From positions 4,278,001 to 4,342,000 of the forward strand of contig NC_039488.1 in assembly GCF_003590095.1 (NCBI RefSeq): DNA of 64,000 bases, read 5' to 3'. Origin of the DNA: Trichoplusia ni (lineage: Eukaryota > Arthropoda > Insecta > Lepidoptera > Noctuidae). The position numbers and the translations under genes were made by a program. This document shows positions 1-11,040 of the stretch, piece by piece. Under the pieces are notes generated by a model, which did no database searches, was not told where the DNA came from, and was given only the letters and a program-made list of their open reading frames with translations. Each line of letters begins with the position of its first letter. Within the stretch, counting starts at the first letter, position 1.

Positions 1-367
1 TTTTTTTTTAATTATTTTGCAAAGCAACTAGTCGAATAGAAGTTTTACCATCACCTGTTTAATGGTAAGGTTACTACAATAATGAAAATGGGATGGAGTT
101 ATACACCGCATGGTGATTTGTGTCGTTTTCACATCTCCAGCAATTTTACTTGAAGATGTGGTGCTAAACCTCATAGACTTGAATAATCCTCTTTTTTACG
201 GTATCAGTCAACTAATTATCAGACCCAAAGAAACTACTCCTTTTAATTACCCTCTTAAGTTAATAGGCTTTAGAACCTTTAAATATTTATTTCCTGTCTT
301 AAATTAAGTCACCGTCTTTGTGCCTTTTTCTACGTTAATTATTAAAAGTCCCGAATAAACTGCTCAA
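1..367. other. No feature recognised
   Basis: AT-rich sequence with a poly-T start. A short open frame from 110 to 307 on + has no recognisable motif and looks like chance. Nothing else is seen. Confidence 0.6.
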
Positions 368-645
368 GGGTGAGACATGCTCGCTCCTCCAACTCAGAGT
401 TCCGTACAAGTAGGCGAAGGGAAAACTAATTTGCAAATATTGGTCACCCATCAAATTTATAATTGTTGCTTAACCTTTATGTTTATGATCATTATTAGCC
501 ATTAGTAGAGTGAGAAATTCATCTACCTAGCCTAGCCATCATGTTTATGAGATACACCCTCGTGACAGACGGCCGGACAGATTGACTGATCGACACAGTG
601 GAGCCTTAGCTCCCAATACGGTCCTTTGGGTACGGAACCATACAA
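368..645 (+). repeat. GGTACGGAACC-family dispersed repeat (copy 1)
   Basis: Degenerate copy of a roughly 300-bp non-coding repeat found more than ten times in this window. The shared words appear in the family's order: TTCCGTACAAGTAGGC, then GTTGCTTAACCT, then ATGAGATACACCCTCGTGACAG, then a GACGGNCGGACAG block, ending in GGGTACGGAACC at 628-639. No open frame is shared between copies. I recognise the family from noctuid DNA but cannot name its class. Confidence 0.75.
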
Positions 646-845
646 ATTAAGGAGATGTACTCATTTTGGAAAGATCCGTCACAGAAATAATTAATGAGCG
701 TCAAAGTTGATTAAACTGTCCTAAAATGTGACTACAATGGCGTCAGAAATGTGACAAAATATCTTAAGCTTTTTATTATACGGACAAAGACTGTGGTATA
801 TTAAATGTAGTCTCGAGAATTCTTTTACGAACTTACGAACGTATA

Positions 846-1137
846 TCTAAGTTTAATATTATAAGTGCGAAAGTATTTCTGTCTGTCTGTCTGTTTGTCT
901 CGCTTTCACGCCAAAACTACTGAAATGATTGTAATTAAATTTGGTAGACAGATAGTTTAGAGTCTGATAATGTAAAAAGGGTTTTAAGAGGGGAAATGGT
1001 GGTCAAAGTTTATATAAGAACTCTTTTATATTATACCATGTTTCGATTTTAAGGCTACATTTTATCCTGGCACTGTCCGGAACCACCGCGCGCTGTAAAC
1101 TGAAGTTCACGCGGACGGTGTCGCGGGCAACAGCTAG
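846..1137 (+). mobile_element. Non-autonomous Helitron, TGCGAAAGT-type 5' end
   Basis: Begins TCTAAGTTTAATATTATAAG after an A (845) and ends GTCGCGGGCAACAGCTAG before a T (1138). TC at the 5' end, CTRR at the 3' end and insertion between A and T are the Helitron hallmarks, and no target duplication is expected. The interior carries a CTGTCTGTCTGTCTG run and CGCCAAAACTACTGAAATGATT, typical of lepidopteran Helitron-like repeats. It encodes nothing. The 3' end is shared with the Lep1-type copies at 23, 48, 49, 52, 54 and 61 kb although the 5' half differs, so two subfamilies use the same terminus. Confidence 0.85.
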
Positions 1138-1384
1138 TATTTCTATAAGCGAAAGTCTTTTCGTAGAGATAACGTTTGTGAAAGATGATTTATAGTTTGT
1201 AGTATAAAAAGTTATCATGTGACCTAGTATTTCTTGTTGATATCTGTATCTCCGCTAAGGTCAAGGTCAACTATATGACAGCATTGAATTTTTATATTTG
1301 ACCCGGTCATAACATTTGTGCTTGGGACTCTCAAAGGATACTCTTTCGTTCCGCTTTTAGTACGCGATTGAAAAATGTGTTGAA

Positions 1385-1495
1385 GTTTTTAGGGTCTATT
1401 TATGCTTGTATGTGCGTTTTTTATTTCACCATAACTTTTAAACTACTCAACCGATTTTGATGTGTATTCTAAGAAGGTTATTTTATTTTAACGTA
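1385..1495 (+). repeat. Helitron/RTE-like fragment
   Basis: Contains TTTTAAACTACTCAACCGATTTTGATG, split here as TAAACTACTCAACC plus GATTTTGATG, the phrase shared by many lepidopteran Helitron or LINE-tail repeats. Neither end is identifiable. Confidence 0.4.
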
Positions 1496-1579
1496 ATAGC
1501 AGCACATCAGGAATATATTTATATAACTATCGTGAGAATGATTCATTATTCATTTAATTGTGTAACGGTTTACGCAGTC

Positions 1580-1662
1580 GGCTCATGATTAAGGACTCTT
1601 GTTGGGTCCGAAAATAGTCGGGCAATCCCGAAATATACGCGTGAGTACACCGTTGCTTCATT
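1580..1662 (+). repeat. GCGTGAGTA-family repeat (copy 1)
   Basis: GCTCATGATTAAGGACTC, GGGTCCGAAAATAGTCGGG and CCCGAAATATACGCGTGAGT occur in order. The second half recurs at 2105, 49691 and 60788. It is non-coding and dispersed. Confidence 0.6.
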
Positions 1663-1676
1663 TAATAACATCAGTG

Positions 1677-1745
1677 ATAGTCCAGTGGTATCCAGTCCAC
1701 TGTTGGGCTAATAATCACAAGTCGTAGGTTCAAAACCCGACTATT
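1677..1745 (+). repeat. Possible tRNA-derived SINE remnant
   Basis: AGTCCAGTGGTATCCAGTCC resembles a degenerate pol III A box region, and GGTTCAAAACC at 1728-1738 resembles a B box (GGTTCGANTCC). The spacing is compatible with a SINE head. The copy is short and decayed. Confidence 0.35.
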
Positions 1746-2078
1746 ACTACTATTACGACTATACGAAATATTTATTATACATATTCAATTCAATTTGTAG
1801 GTCATGTTTTAAAGCCTCTTTGGTACTTTGGTTCTGAATTCTTTCAATATCATCTATAGACCCGCGTCGGTGCACTCGCCTCGGCATCCAATCTAATACT
1901 ATTTCTCAATTCGTTGATATATCATAATTATATAGTGTATTTTGCTCTGTACAGTCAGCAATAATATCTCAAGAGTACAGAAAATAACCTGTAAATGCCT
2001 CTTCAAGGTAAAATAATACTAGCTGGCGTTTCTAATTACAGTTATAATTGAACTTACGCGCGTTCATTCGGATCGCCC

Positions 2079-2141
2079 GACTAGTTGCGGGCCTAAACGA
2101 AACTAGTCGAACGGTTCCGATAAATAGACGCGAGTAACGCA
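2079..2141 (+). repeat. GCGTGAGTA-family repeat (copy 2)
   Basis: GACTAGTT ... AACTAGTC forms an 8-bp inverted repeat around GCGGGCCTAAACG, followed by GGTTCCGATAAATAGACGCG and AGTAACGC. It matches the copies at 1616, 49691 and 60788. A weaker AACTAGTTTCGGCCC echo lies near 2382. Confidence 0.55.
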
Positions 2142-2670
2142 TCTCTGTATAATTATGATGTTTAGTTGTTTTACTTTACATTTTACAGGGTGTAAAAAGG
2201 CTATTTAATTTATCTATCACAAAATCCAATTATTCTCATTTCATTGGATTATAGTTTTTTTTTTTAATTACACAATATTTTTAAATGTAAAATAAGCAGT
2301 TAGTTTGAAAACCATAAATAGTACAACGGTTAACTGACGCGTACTTATTGGTCATGGGTTTGAAACTATTCGGTTGTGAATTAACTAGTTTCGGCCCATT
2401 TAGTCTTAAGAGGATGGGGACTTGGGAGAGAATCGCTTTTTTAATAGCTTGTTTTTGGTATGAACTATCCTCACGAAATAAATAAACCTGTTAATTCCCA
2501 CTAACATCAGATACAGACAATATCTACGCTTCCACCAAATTAAATCTAACAATACTTGAACGTATTTCTGCACAATGGAAATCAATCAGTTCCCATGTAA
2601 TAGAAGAACAGAGCATCAAACAAAATACAAATCCCTATTACCATACTATTAAAGTACAGCAGTAGCATTT

Positions 2671-2722
2671 GTGTGAGCAGGACGGCGCTCTATACCGTTT
2701 AGAGCGCTATCTCTTTCCCACA
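2671..2722. repeat. TAGAGCGCCATCTC stem-loop repeat (copy a)
   Basis: Imperfect palindrome: GAGCAGGACGGCGCTCTA pairs with TAGAGCGCTATCTCTTTC around a 7-nt centre (TACCGTT). Six further copies are listed below with the same arms. It lies inside the TIR element. Confidence 0.7.
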
Positions 2723-3053
2723 TTTGCATCAGAGTTACTTTCGAAATAAGTGGTAAGAGGTCTATTGTGAATCCAACATCGTATATTAATAACAGATCAT
2801 TTTAGACTTACATCTATTGAATAGAATGCTTGTTACCATCGCGTAACATGCAAACAGACATTTGAGTGACATTTATTTCGAAGTTGCTGCAATAGGTTTT
2901 GAATATTAGAAATTTAATATTAGACAAGAATTTCTGAACATCGGTTTTACCAGAATCCCTGTGAGGTCTTCTATCATTCAGCCGTTTGATATTTCTAAAA
3001 TTTTGAGATGTATTTATATTTGAGAAAAGAAAATTTTAAATCATTGAATAAAA

Positions 3054-3315
3054 TTATGTTTCGGAAGGCACGTTAAATTGTGGGTCCCGGCTGTTATTCA
3101 ATAGTAGTAGTTCAGAACAGTCAGAAGCTAGTAGAAGAAAGTCTGACAACCATTCTAAGGAGCATCGTGTTGCCCAGGTATCTGGTTTGAAGGTCAGGTG
3201 CGCTCCTTGTAGAGCACTGGTACTTAGCTGCAACCGGTTAGACTGGAAGCCCACCCCAACATAGATGGGAAAAGACTGGGCTCAAAAAGGCTTCGAGAAA
3301 ATGATGATGAAAGAG
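3054..3315 (+). repeat. CCCAGTTACCTGGG-family repeat (copy 1)
   Basis: Begins TTTCGGAAGGCACGTTAAAT and TGTGGGTCCCGGCTG, then GTCTGACAACCA, TGTTGCCCAGGTATCTGG, GCGCTCCTTGTAGAGCACTG, ACCCCAACATAGATGGG, ending ATGATGATGAA. This is the longest copy of the family here and keeps both ends. A 66-codon reverse-strand frame inside it has no support as a gene. Confidence 0.8.
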
Positions 3316-3689
3316 ATATGAGATACCAAATGTTAAGTTACGTTGCAGTATTCGCGCGCATGTATCTTAATTAATTTTTAAAACATCATTAATGAATTTA
3401 TATTAAGTAAGTGATTACGCGGATGGCAAAGTGATTATCGACGTGAAATAAACGCTTTAACGTCGCTTCGGGATAATTAATTTTGTAAATGTTAATTTTA
3501 ATTATTAATATTATTACATGTTTTTAACGAACCTGTTTTTATATTTAACTTTTATAAGTACCTATTTCATTAGTGATTTGTTTATTCTGTTTCAGGAAAG
3601 CTTGATCATAATTGTATAGTAAAATAAAATTGATAAAAAAAAACTATAATCCAATGAAATGGGAATAATTGGATTTTGTGATAGTATAG

Positions 3690-4270
3690 GCTAAAAATAT
3701 TTATTTATTATTTAGTATAATATCTAGATCTCGACGTACCTTCTACTCCCATCCCTCATAAAATATTAAATCAATTATTACTTTATCTTTCTAACCATTT
3801 CATATCTTCCTACACTTCTTACACATACACCGCTGTCGTAACAACACCAATAACATTTATATAAACCTCCCGACCTGACGAATTAATTATAAATTTGGAA
3901 GCTCATTTAACAAAAAGATCTTCGGGCGCTTTGATTTCGACCATTCTTTGATCTTGGTCCGAGGCGTCGGCATTGAGATTAATGACATAACACTGTATAA
4001 ATCACTTAACGCATTTTTCGACTCACATAAAATGTCTTCAGTAAGGCTGGTATCGATTGTAACAGCTTTAGTACTCGATTTGGAGTAATATCCCGTTTGA
4101 TGACAAATCTTTTTGGGTTATTGGATTAGTTTTCTCTTGGGTTACGATGTGATCGATATCTTAGGTAGGTTGGGGTTTAGGAGATGCTGAGGTTTTAGGC
4201 ATGTAGTCAAATTGTTTCTTCAAGTGCTACTATTAATCAAAACTGTCCTAGACGTTTCGATAACTGTCAA
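3690..4270. other. No feature recognised
   Basis: AT-rich spacer. Around 3900-3990 it is a little richer in GC (TCTTCGGGCGCTTTGATTTC) but shows no frame or known repeat. Confidence 0.5.
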
Positions 4271-4273
4271 TAA

Positions 4274-4495
4274 AATCACACTATATTATAATATTTGTGC
4301 GTTTGTATGTACACTTGTTACGCCTTGTCTCCCAAACGGCTAGACCGATTTTGATGAACTTTAGTATGGCTGTTAAAAACTAAAACCTTGGATTATTACA
4401 TAATCTTAATTATATAACATAATCTTTTATCCGACGTTGTTTAAAAGGATTAATAGTTTTGCATGGAGGCGAGTAAAACCGGGAGCAACAAATTC
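4274..4495 (+). mobile_element. Decayed Helitron-like copy
   Basis: Starts TATATTATAATATTTGTGCG, contains CCCAAACGGCTAGACCGATT and TTTGATGAACTTTAGTATGG, and ends near CGGGAGCAACAAATTC, a worn form of GCGGGCAACAGCTAG. The ends are not exact, so the boundaries are approximate. Confidence 0.5.
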
Positions 4496-4896
4496 TATTG
4501 AAGAAGTCACAAAAGTACTAGTTCACTCAAGAATAATATGTATAAATAAAATAATATAGGAGGGCACAAATAAATATAGGTTTCCTAACGACAATCGCAT
4601 GGATTGAGGTTGTTAGGTTACACAACTCGAAATCAAGGCCGGAATGTGACTCTTAACATACACACAAATGTTGCCCAAGCATAGTGATGTTGCGATCTTA
4701 TCGGACAAGCGAAAAATAAACCCTATAATACGAAACTGGAAAAACGTACGAAAAAAGTAGGTATGTTATGAAAAACTCGAAGGCAGGGAAATTTAATCGA
4801 TGATGTCGATAGCTTTTGACATGTTGCAACATGGATAGGTACTATACGTAGTATAATAAGTGACATTTACACTTCACGTGTAGAGAAGCTACAGAA

Positions 4897-5069
4897 GCTT
4901 CAAAAGTCTGACAACCAGTCTAACCAAGGGGTATCGTGTCGCCCAGGTAACTGGGTTGAGGAGGTCAGATAGGCAGTCGCTCCTTGTAAAACACTGGTAC
5001 TTGGCTGAAACCGGTTGGACTACAAGCCGACCCCAACATAGTTGGGAAAAGGCTAGGCCAATGATGATG
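4897..5069 (+). repeat. CCCAGTTACCTGGG-family repeat (copy 2)
   Basis: GTCTGACAACCAGTCTAACC, CGCCCAGGTAACTGGGTTGA, GGAGGTCAGATAGGCAGTCG, CACTGGTACTTGGCTG and CCGACCCCAACATAGTTGGG occur in order, ending at the ATGATGATG tail. It lacks the CGGAAGGCACG head of copy 1. Confidence 0.85.
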
Positions 5070-5269
5070 TGTTGAGAAGCTACAATTTTATACTCAAATA
5101 GAAATGTGTAGTAGGTAGGTTAATTTTTTATTATTGTCAATTTAGGTTAATTATGTAGCCGAAAATAAAATAATGACATACCTAAGAATAAAATGAGTAA
5201 TAACTGACTTTAATGGTATTATAATATACGACCGCAACTGAAACTCATCAGGGACAAAATGTAACAATA

Positions 5270-5415
5270 AGAACCGGTCAAGTACGAATCGGACTTGCGA
5301 CACAGCGGGATCCGTATAAATAGACTAAAAAAATCGGTTGGGTGATAAAAAAATGACCGTAACAATCTTTGCTTAACCTAGATCTTTAATTTAGTGTGAC
5401 TTGATATAGTATAGC
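5270..5415 (+). repeat. GGTACGGAACC-family repeat, 5' part (copy 2)
   Basis: CAAGTACGAATCGGACTTGC, GGGATCCGTATAAATAGAC, ATGACCGTAACAATCTTTGC and TTAACCTAGAT match the first half of the family. The 3' half is missing. Confidence 0.7.
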
Positions 5416-5649
5416 GGCCGCATAAAAAAATCAACTTTCTAGCTGTCAGTCGGCTATTTAAAATAGCCAATTATTGAATGGAAATTGGATTAAATTTGTC
5501 ATTATTCGTATTCTCTTAAGCATTTTTCCAAAACTTTGGCAATTGTAAATAGCGGAACCGGGGACTCTGGTTACCTACTGACGCCATTGACGGATACCTC
5601 AGTCATATTATTCCGTTTTAACTCTTCAGATTCAGAACCCTATAATCAC

Positions 5650-5885
5650 CGGACGACCTCCTTAGTCGAGTGGCGTACGCCCGGTTTCAAGGTGTCGCTA
5701 GCTCTGAGGTCCCGGGTTCGATCCCCGGTCGGGTCGCTGTAAAAATTCACATTTCTACATTGTCTCGGGTCTGGGTGTTTGTGGTACCTTCGTTGTATCT
5801 GGATTCCATAACACAAGTGCTTTAGCAACTTACTTTGAGTTCAGAACAATGTTTGTGATGTTGTCCACATTTATATTTATACTAT
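5650..5885 (+). mobile_element. tRNA-derived SINE (GTCGGGTCGCTG type)
   Basis: An A-box-like TAGTCGAGTGG at 5663-5673 and a perfect B box GGTTCGATCCC at 5715-5725 form the pol III head. The body continues CCGGTCGGGTCGCTG, GGGTCTGGGTGTTTGTGGTA, CCATAACACAAGTGC and ends near TTTGTGATGTTGTCC. The body differs from the SINE at 6221, so it is a separate family with a similar head. It is not a functional tRNA: the acceptor and anticodon arms do not fold. Confidence 0.8.
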
Positions 5886-6220
5886 AATAATACCTACAGT
5901 AGTTTATTTGTAAGTACTAGACAAATCACTTTACTTGTCGCGTTATTATTACAGACCTTCACAGTACACAAGTTAATAGTTGTACTGTGTATTATTACAT
6001 TGTTTTTCAAGTGGTAGGTATTCGTTTTTAAGCAGTTTCCCACATTGTTAATTTCTGTAGAATAGACCAGAATTGTAGTCATTAACTCGGGAACGTATAA
6101 TTTCGTTTCATTGTTGAGAAATCGGTCAAGAACGAAATCTTTTTATTCTGTAGAACTTCAAGAATAAATAAAATAAAAAATCGTTGAAAACCTTAAACAC
6201 TGATCTGATGAAGAATTTGA

Positions 6221-6420
6221 TAGCCGAGTGGTCGAGGTCACCACGCCAAAGCCACTGAGTGCGAGGTGTCGCGGGTTCGATTCCCGCGTATGAGAAGCTT
6301 TTGTCTAATCCAGGAATGCTTGTCCTGAGTCTAGGTGTCTTTGTGCACGTGATTTGTGTTTGTTAAACCCCATAACACAAGGATATATATACCTTATTGT
6401 GGAAGCTGTTTCTGCAAAAA
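6221..6420 (+). mobile_element. tRNA-derived SINE (CGCGGGTTCGATTCCCGCGTA type)
   Basis: A box TAGCCGAGTGG at 6221-6231 and B box GGTTCGATTCC at 6274-6284 in a GC clamp. The body reads AATGCTTGTCCTGAGTCTAG, GTGTCTTTGTGCACGTGA, CATAACACAAGG, then a tail near GGAAGCTG. This is the commonest SINE of the window, with further copies at 22005, 31640, 42375, 47247, 48133, 50872, 59313 and 63125. Confidence 0.85.
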
Positions 6421-9224
6421 AATAATGTGCAAGTCGGATCTATAAGACTAAAAAAGTATCATAAAAACTCGCACTTGAGATGCTATTTCTCAATCGTATA
6501 ATTACGATACCATATTATCAAGTTGTCAAAGTATCCTAATTACTTTGAAAAATCGCAGTTCGTAAGGTTAATTGATGTCGCATCTATCTCAGATCGGTTA
6601 TAATTAAATTAATTGAAAACCATGTGTGTTACATGTAGCTTTAACAGGAAACCAGTTTGTATAATTATGTCGATAAATTAATTCACACTTATTTTGATTT
6701 GTGCCGTTTTGGTAAAACCGGTTTTGAGAATTTTAGGCGGTGTCTTCAACAAACTTTTAGTCAGCCGAAAATAATAAACAGTAGACTTTTTGAAACTGAA
6801 TTGAGTTCTGTTCAAATTGAAATCAGAATGAGTTGGTTTCTGAAACGCGGCACTAGCACCAAATTGCACAGCGGCAAGAGTTAGAACTACGCTAGACTGA
6901 TAACGTGATCTTTACTAGATCTGTTTTGGTTCGATAGTACCAGCAGCACCAGCACCATGTTAGGTACAAATCCAGAAACAAACTAGAACATAATTATGTT
7001 ATAAAATAAGTAGACGTACGAACTTTCCGTGAATGCAAAAATAATTTACTTATTTATAGAAAATATACAATAAACTGTGAAACTTTCGTTCAAAGTCGGG
7101 TCTGTTAGGACTGCCTATACTTTAAGTTATGACACGGTCATTGTATAGTAGTAAATAGTAAATAGTAGTCAAAAAAGTTAGAGCAAGCAAACGCATAACA
7201 GATGTGAAATATCAAAAAATCATAAAATAGAATTTAAAACCCAACAAGCGAGCCATAAAACAATATTCGCGCGCTAACTTTGTAAATGGAATGCAATAAA
7301 AAATAAATAGTTTGAAATCATATGACACAGTATTTCGTTAAATGTTTTAAATGTTGATTTGGTTTCGAGGTACACAGTGTGACTTTTAATTTCACTATTA
7401 TACAAGGTTTTCTGTGTTCAAATCACAGACGCTTTCTGAACGCTTTTTGTGTGTTCTGCTAATATTTAGAAAATGTAAATAAAAGCATTTATTAATACAG
7501 AAAAGGATGTGAATAGAAAATTATAGTAAGTTTTTCTGGTAATATATTGGTACTAATTTCTGATAAAAGAGGGCGCTACCATCGGATACAGCAATCAGAG
7601 GTATACCGTTAACACTGGTCTGTGACCGTAAATCAGGTGTTTCAAAACAAAAAAACAACAATTTCGAGTTAACTTGAGTTCCGTCCTAAAGATTTCTCTA
7701 GAACGTAAAGTACCAAGTACCACGTCAAAATGTTCAAGAAACATTTTTCTTCTTGTAAGTTGTGGCCCACCGACACCACAAACCAAAACCGAGATTAAGT
7801 TTAATCGCGATTAAACTTGACGTAATCAATACTTTTTTAAGGCTTTTCCGCTTTCACTGTATTGATCGAAGGTGAGTTTTATTGAAGCCTATTGATATTC
7901 AAAGGGATCTTTTGTAAATCAATTTCAAAGAAATCAGTAAAGGAATTCTTTAGATTAAGACATGTGAGACTGTTGAGAACGTCATAATCATTTACGGAAA
8001 TTCAAAATAACGTTTGAAAAATAAATTATTGTGTGAATGTATTTTATGAGATTTTGACAACATTGTGAGTAATGTACAGCGAAAGGAAGACAATATCCGT
8101 TTTTTGTCATTTTGGCCCATTTTTATTATTTTCGTCCACCTAGCCTTTTCTCAAGGTATATATTCACTGATTACCGTATTTGAATCGAGAATGACTGACC
8201 TTTATAATATATATTACGAAGCACCACAGTATCTTAAAGTTCAAAATTTAATGAAAAGATAAAAGCACACTTCAGTATTTGGCTATGAGACTAAATAGTC
8301 TTATAATATCTCGTACAAGATAACAAACGATAAACCAAGGTTAATAATAACTTCAAAATAGGTTTACTTGGTGCAATTCGACCTCAAAACTTTATATAAC
8401 ACGGCTCAACTGAAGAGTTGCCATCTCGAAAAAACTTGCGTCGTTGAACTTTTGACGTTACGTCATTAGATCTCACGGAACCATTGACTTAACTAAGGAA
8501 AGGTCACTTAAACTTCCTACGTAGTTATATAAAATAGGTCTAAATCACGTCACTTGTCGAAAAGAACCATGTTTTTTTTTACACTTTAAGCTATTACTAA
8601 CTTTGTGAATGTCAATCAAATGACATTATATTGTGCCAAATTTCGAACACATTATTGACTTCACAATGATTTTCATAAATATAATTTTTCGTTTCGTTTT
8701 TTTAAATGATTTAAACTTCTTTGATGCATTTGTTTTGAATAAGGTTGATTTTAAAATACTCCAAGTGTCGAATAGTTGTGTTTGTGTGAATCTAATAAAA
8801 TAATGAATATTGCGTCATGGCAGCGTCACCAATTCTGAAACAGATTTTAATTCCATTTTAAAACTTCGTTATGCAGAATATTTGCAGACATCTCATAATA
8901 ATATTATACTTTTACTAAAATACAAAAAGTACTACAAGCAATTGCAATTAAAATTTGTAGAGAAAATCTCATTAGAATTTTGCATGACTGTCTGACTATA
9001 ATGTTCTGGTGTGCAACGTTCTGCGCTCTCCATAATATTAATGTGTGAAAACACAATTTATTCCTAGCTGTTTACCTACGCGGCAAACCATTAAAATTTA
9101 GACTAAATAAATATTTGTACACAATTTATTCTGAATACTTAGAACACAAAAAACATTAATGATTATTATGCCGCAAAATTAAATATTGCTGAATACTTCA
9201 AAGGGTATTTGACTTATTAAATTG
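6421..9224. other. Long AT-rich stretch without genes
   Basis: No recognised coding region. A short CCACCTAGCCTTTTCTCA near 8136 is an isolated scrap of the CCCAGTTACCTGGG family. A 22-bp perfect palindrome lies at 7797-7818 and is listed separately. Short frames at 6657, 8065 and 8810 show no motif. Confidence 0.5.
7797..7818. promoter_or_regulatory. 22-bp perfect palindrome with TAAT/ATTA half sites
   Basis: AAGTTTAATCG followed by its exact reverse complement. The core TAATCGCGATTA places two homeodomain-type TAAT half sites in inverted orientation four bases apart, similar to paired-class dimer sites. A binding role is inference; it could also be a remnant of a repeat. Confidence 0.3.
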
Positions 9225-9572
9225 GTTAAGTGCGAGTCGGACCAGCGACACCGAAGGTTCAAAGGATAAAGAAAACCATATCAGTCAGTGGACAAATAAT
9301 TATTTGTCATAAAACAAAATTACGACTGTACCAACCGTTGCTTAACCTCGAACTATTACTTATGTACTATATATATATCTAACATTCGCGTAAACCTAAG
9401 AAACCACTACTATATATTTATTATTTGTTGTTATAGTGGCAAAAGAAATAAATCATCTGCAAATAATCCAACTGTCTAACTTACACGGTTTATAAAACAG
9501 GATTTTAGACGGACACAGACGGACAGACGGACGGAATGCGCTGCATCAGTCAAGGACTCCGTTTTAACCCCT
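9225..9572 (+). repeat. GGTACGGAACC-family repeat (copy 3, with insert)
   Basis: AAGTGCGAGTCGGACCAGCG, CCAACCGTTGCTTAACCTCG, TTGTTGTTATAGTGGCAA, CCAACTGTCTAACTTACACG and GACGGACAGACGGACGG occur in order. It is interrupted at about 9373-9407 by TCTAACATTCGCGTAAACCT plus AAGAAACCAC, one end of the element seen at 58803. The insert is bordered by ACTATATATA and ACTATATATT. Confidence 0.8.
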
Positions 9573-9685
9573 TACAAATCCTAGAAATCGAATTAGGGAG
9601 ACAGACAGATTTTGAATAAAATATTAGAACGTAATTTTAAATAAAGCCAATTAAATAAAAAGTCGAATTTACACGTGAGCTACTT

Positions 9686-9727
9686 ACGTCACTTGCCAGC
9701 AATAAACGTACTGGTATGTGACGTCAC
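9686..9727. repeat. ACGTCACTTGCCAG palindromic repeat (copy 1)
   Basis: ACGTCACTTGCCAG at the left pairs with CTGGTATGTGACGT at the right. The same arrangement recurs at 39199-39240 with GTACTGGTAAGTGACGTCAC. Two copies suggest a small foldback repeat. Confidence 0.55.
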
Positions 9728-10444
9728 ACAGGACTTCAACGTGCAGTATCATTGAATCGTTTTTATTTTCCGTTTACGCGCAAAAAAAATAATCTACATG
9801 AATAGTTGTTTTTTTGGCTAATACATATTACTTAATAATACTTATTCCTTCTCTTCGATTTCCTGTATAAACGTGTTCGGTCATCGTTTTCTCTATATTG
9901 ATCAATTGGATCTGACACAAGTTACATTTAGTAGTTCATAAACTAAGTTAGCTGGAATATGCAACATATTAAGATAGTTTGGTGCTCCGGGGATTAAGTT
10001 ATTGTGGCTGAACGACGTGTTTCCTATGCCATGATAACTATATCAACGAATATCCTGGATTCAAACGGATGACAGATGCAAAAAACATTTTGTAAAAAAA
10101 TATGTAATTCTAAATAATTATGCCTTTTTGTAACCAATTTTCTGGTGACAATAATAAACTATTATCGTCTATTTGGATAACGGTAAAAACAACCAATTTA
10201 TTTCACTGCTCTCTAAATTAATTTAATGAATAAATAATAGAAGCGACAGCTGTTTAGTCAAAACGTAAATACATGGTTACGACAAGCCAAACAGAATTAT
10301 AAATGACGAGTTAATATGTAATTGAATTAATTAACAAATTACCTAATTGAGGTCAGTCACCTTGATATTGATAGGTAAACGGTAAAATATGGTAATAAAG
10401 TCTTGAAGTTGACATTCAAAAAGTAACAAAGCAAAATGTCCTAG
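9728..10444. other. No feature recognised
   Basis: AT-rich spacer with no frame, repeat or RNA gene that I can support. Confidence 0.5.
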
Positions 10445-10725
10445 TCGTCAATTGTTTTTTCCCGACCCGATCCTCAAATGACTTACTTCTACCGCTTTGG
10501 GATGAGCGGAAGGGAGCATCAGACTTACCAACGAAAACCCACCTATGTACCTTCCCTTGCCCTTTGTCTAGCGGGCCCGAGAAGGATTGTACAAGAAGGT
10601 TATCCTCCAGCAGTCCCCGTGTCCCGGCAGGCATTGGCCTTAATGGGCTCCACAGACCTTGCTAACATCTGTGTACGTGGGAGCGCCGTCCGAAACGGGC
10701 TGGTCTTGGTCTTTGTCACGTTGAA
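10445..10725 (+). repeat. CTTTGGGATGAGCGGAAGGG-family repeat (copy 1)
   Basis: A GC-richer block: CTTTGGGATGAGCGGAAGGG, ATCAGACTTACCAACG, TATGTACCTTCCCTTGCC, GGCATTGGCCTTAATGGGCT, CCACAGACCTTGCT. The same words in the same order occur at 58180-58345. The 108-codon frame over this block, the longest in the window, is not preserved in the second copy, which argues for a non-coding repeat. Confidence 0.65.
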
Positions 10726-10820
10726 AAGAAATCTTGAAAATTCTACTTTGACTTGTCAGTTCAGTACATTTGAGCAATTCTGCAGCATAATGGAAGGAAC
10801 TTAACTTGTCGACAGACAGA

Positions 10821-10866
10821 TGTGGAAGCAGGACAGCGTATATGAAGAGCACCGTCCCACCTCCAC
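10821..10866. repeat. TAGAGCGCCATCTC stem-loop repeat (copy b)
   Basis: TGTGGAAGCAGGACAGCGT pairs imperfectly with AGAGCACCGTCCCACCTCCA. It is more decayed than copies a and e but keeps both arms and the GTGG...CCAC clamp. Confidence 0.55.
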
Positions 10867-11040
10867 GATTGCAACAGTCTTATTTTATGAGATGATAGTA
10901 GGCCTCCAGTACTCTACAATTTAGTATTATGTGTCTTGTATAGTAATATCGTAAGAAACATTCCGGTTTTCCGAATAACTTGTAAGACTGCCTTTAAAGT
11001 TTACTCTTATGGGTCCATAACAAATGTATCGCTTTTATAG

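Larger units (their letters stand above)
2217..3681. mobile_element. 1.46-kb TIR element, non-autonomous, TA-flanked
   Basis: Left arm 2217-2262 and right arm 3636-3681 are reverse complements at 45 of 46 positions, starting TCACAAAATCC and ending in a T run. TA precedes the left arm (2215-2216) and follows the right arm (3682-3683), as expected for a Tc1/mariner-type insertion. Each arm also contains its own inverted repeat, AATCCAAT ... ATTGGATT, giving a foldback character. The interior has no transposase-like frame. It carries a stem-loop repeat (2671-2722) and a CCCAGTTACCTGGG-family repeat (about 3054-3315), either captured or inserted later. An alternative is two fortuitously paired solo ends; the near-identity of the arms argues against that. 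Confidence 0.75.

Noticed and set aside
2671..2722. A microRNA precursor
   Set aside because: The hairpin is one of many repeat copies and there is no expression evidence, so it is reported as a repeat.
5650..5740. A functional tRNA gene
   Set aside because: A and B boxes are present, but the acceptor and anticodon arms do not pair and the sequence continues into a SINE body. The same holds for the other B-box sites.
10478..10804. 108-codon forward frame, the longest in the window
   Set aside because: It runs through a dispersed repeat whose second copy at 58180 does not keep the frame, and it extends toward a stem-loop repeat.
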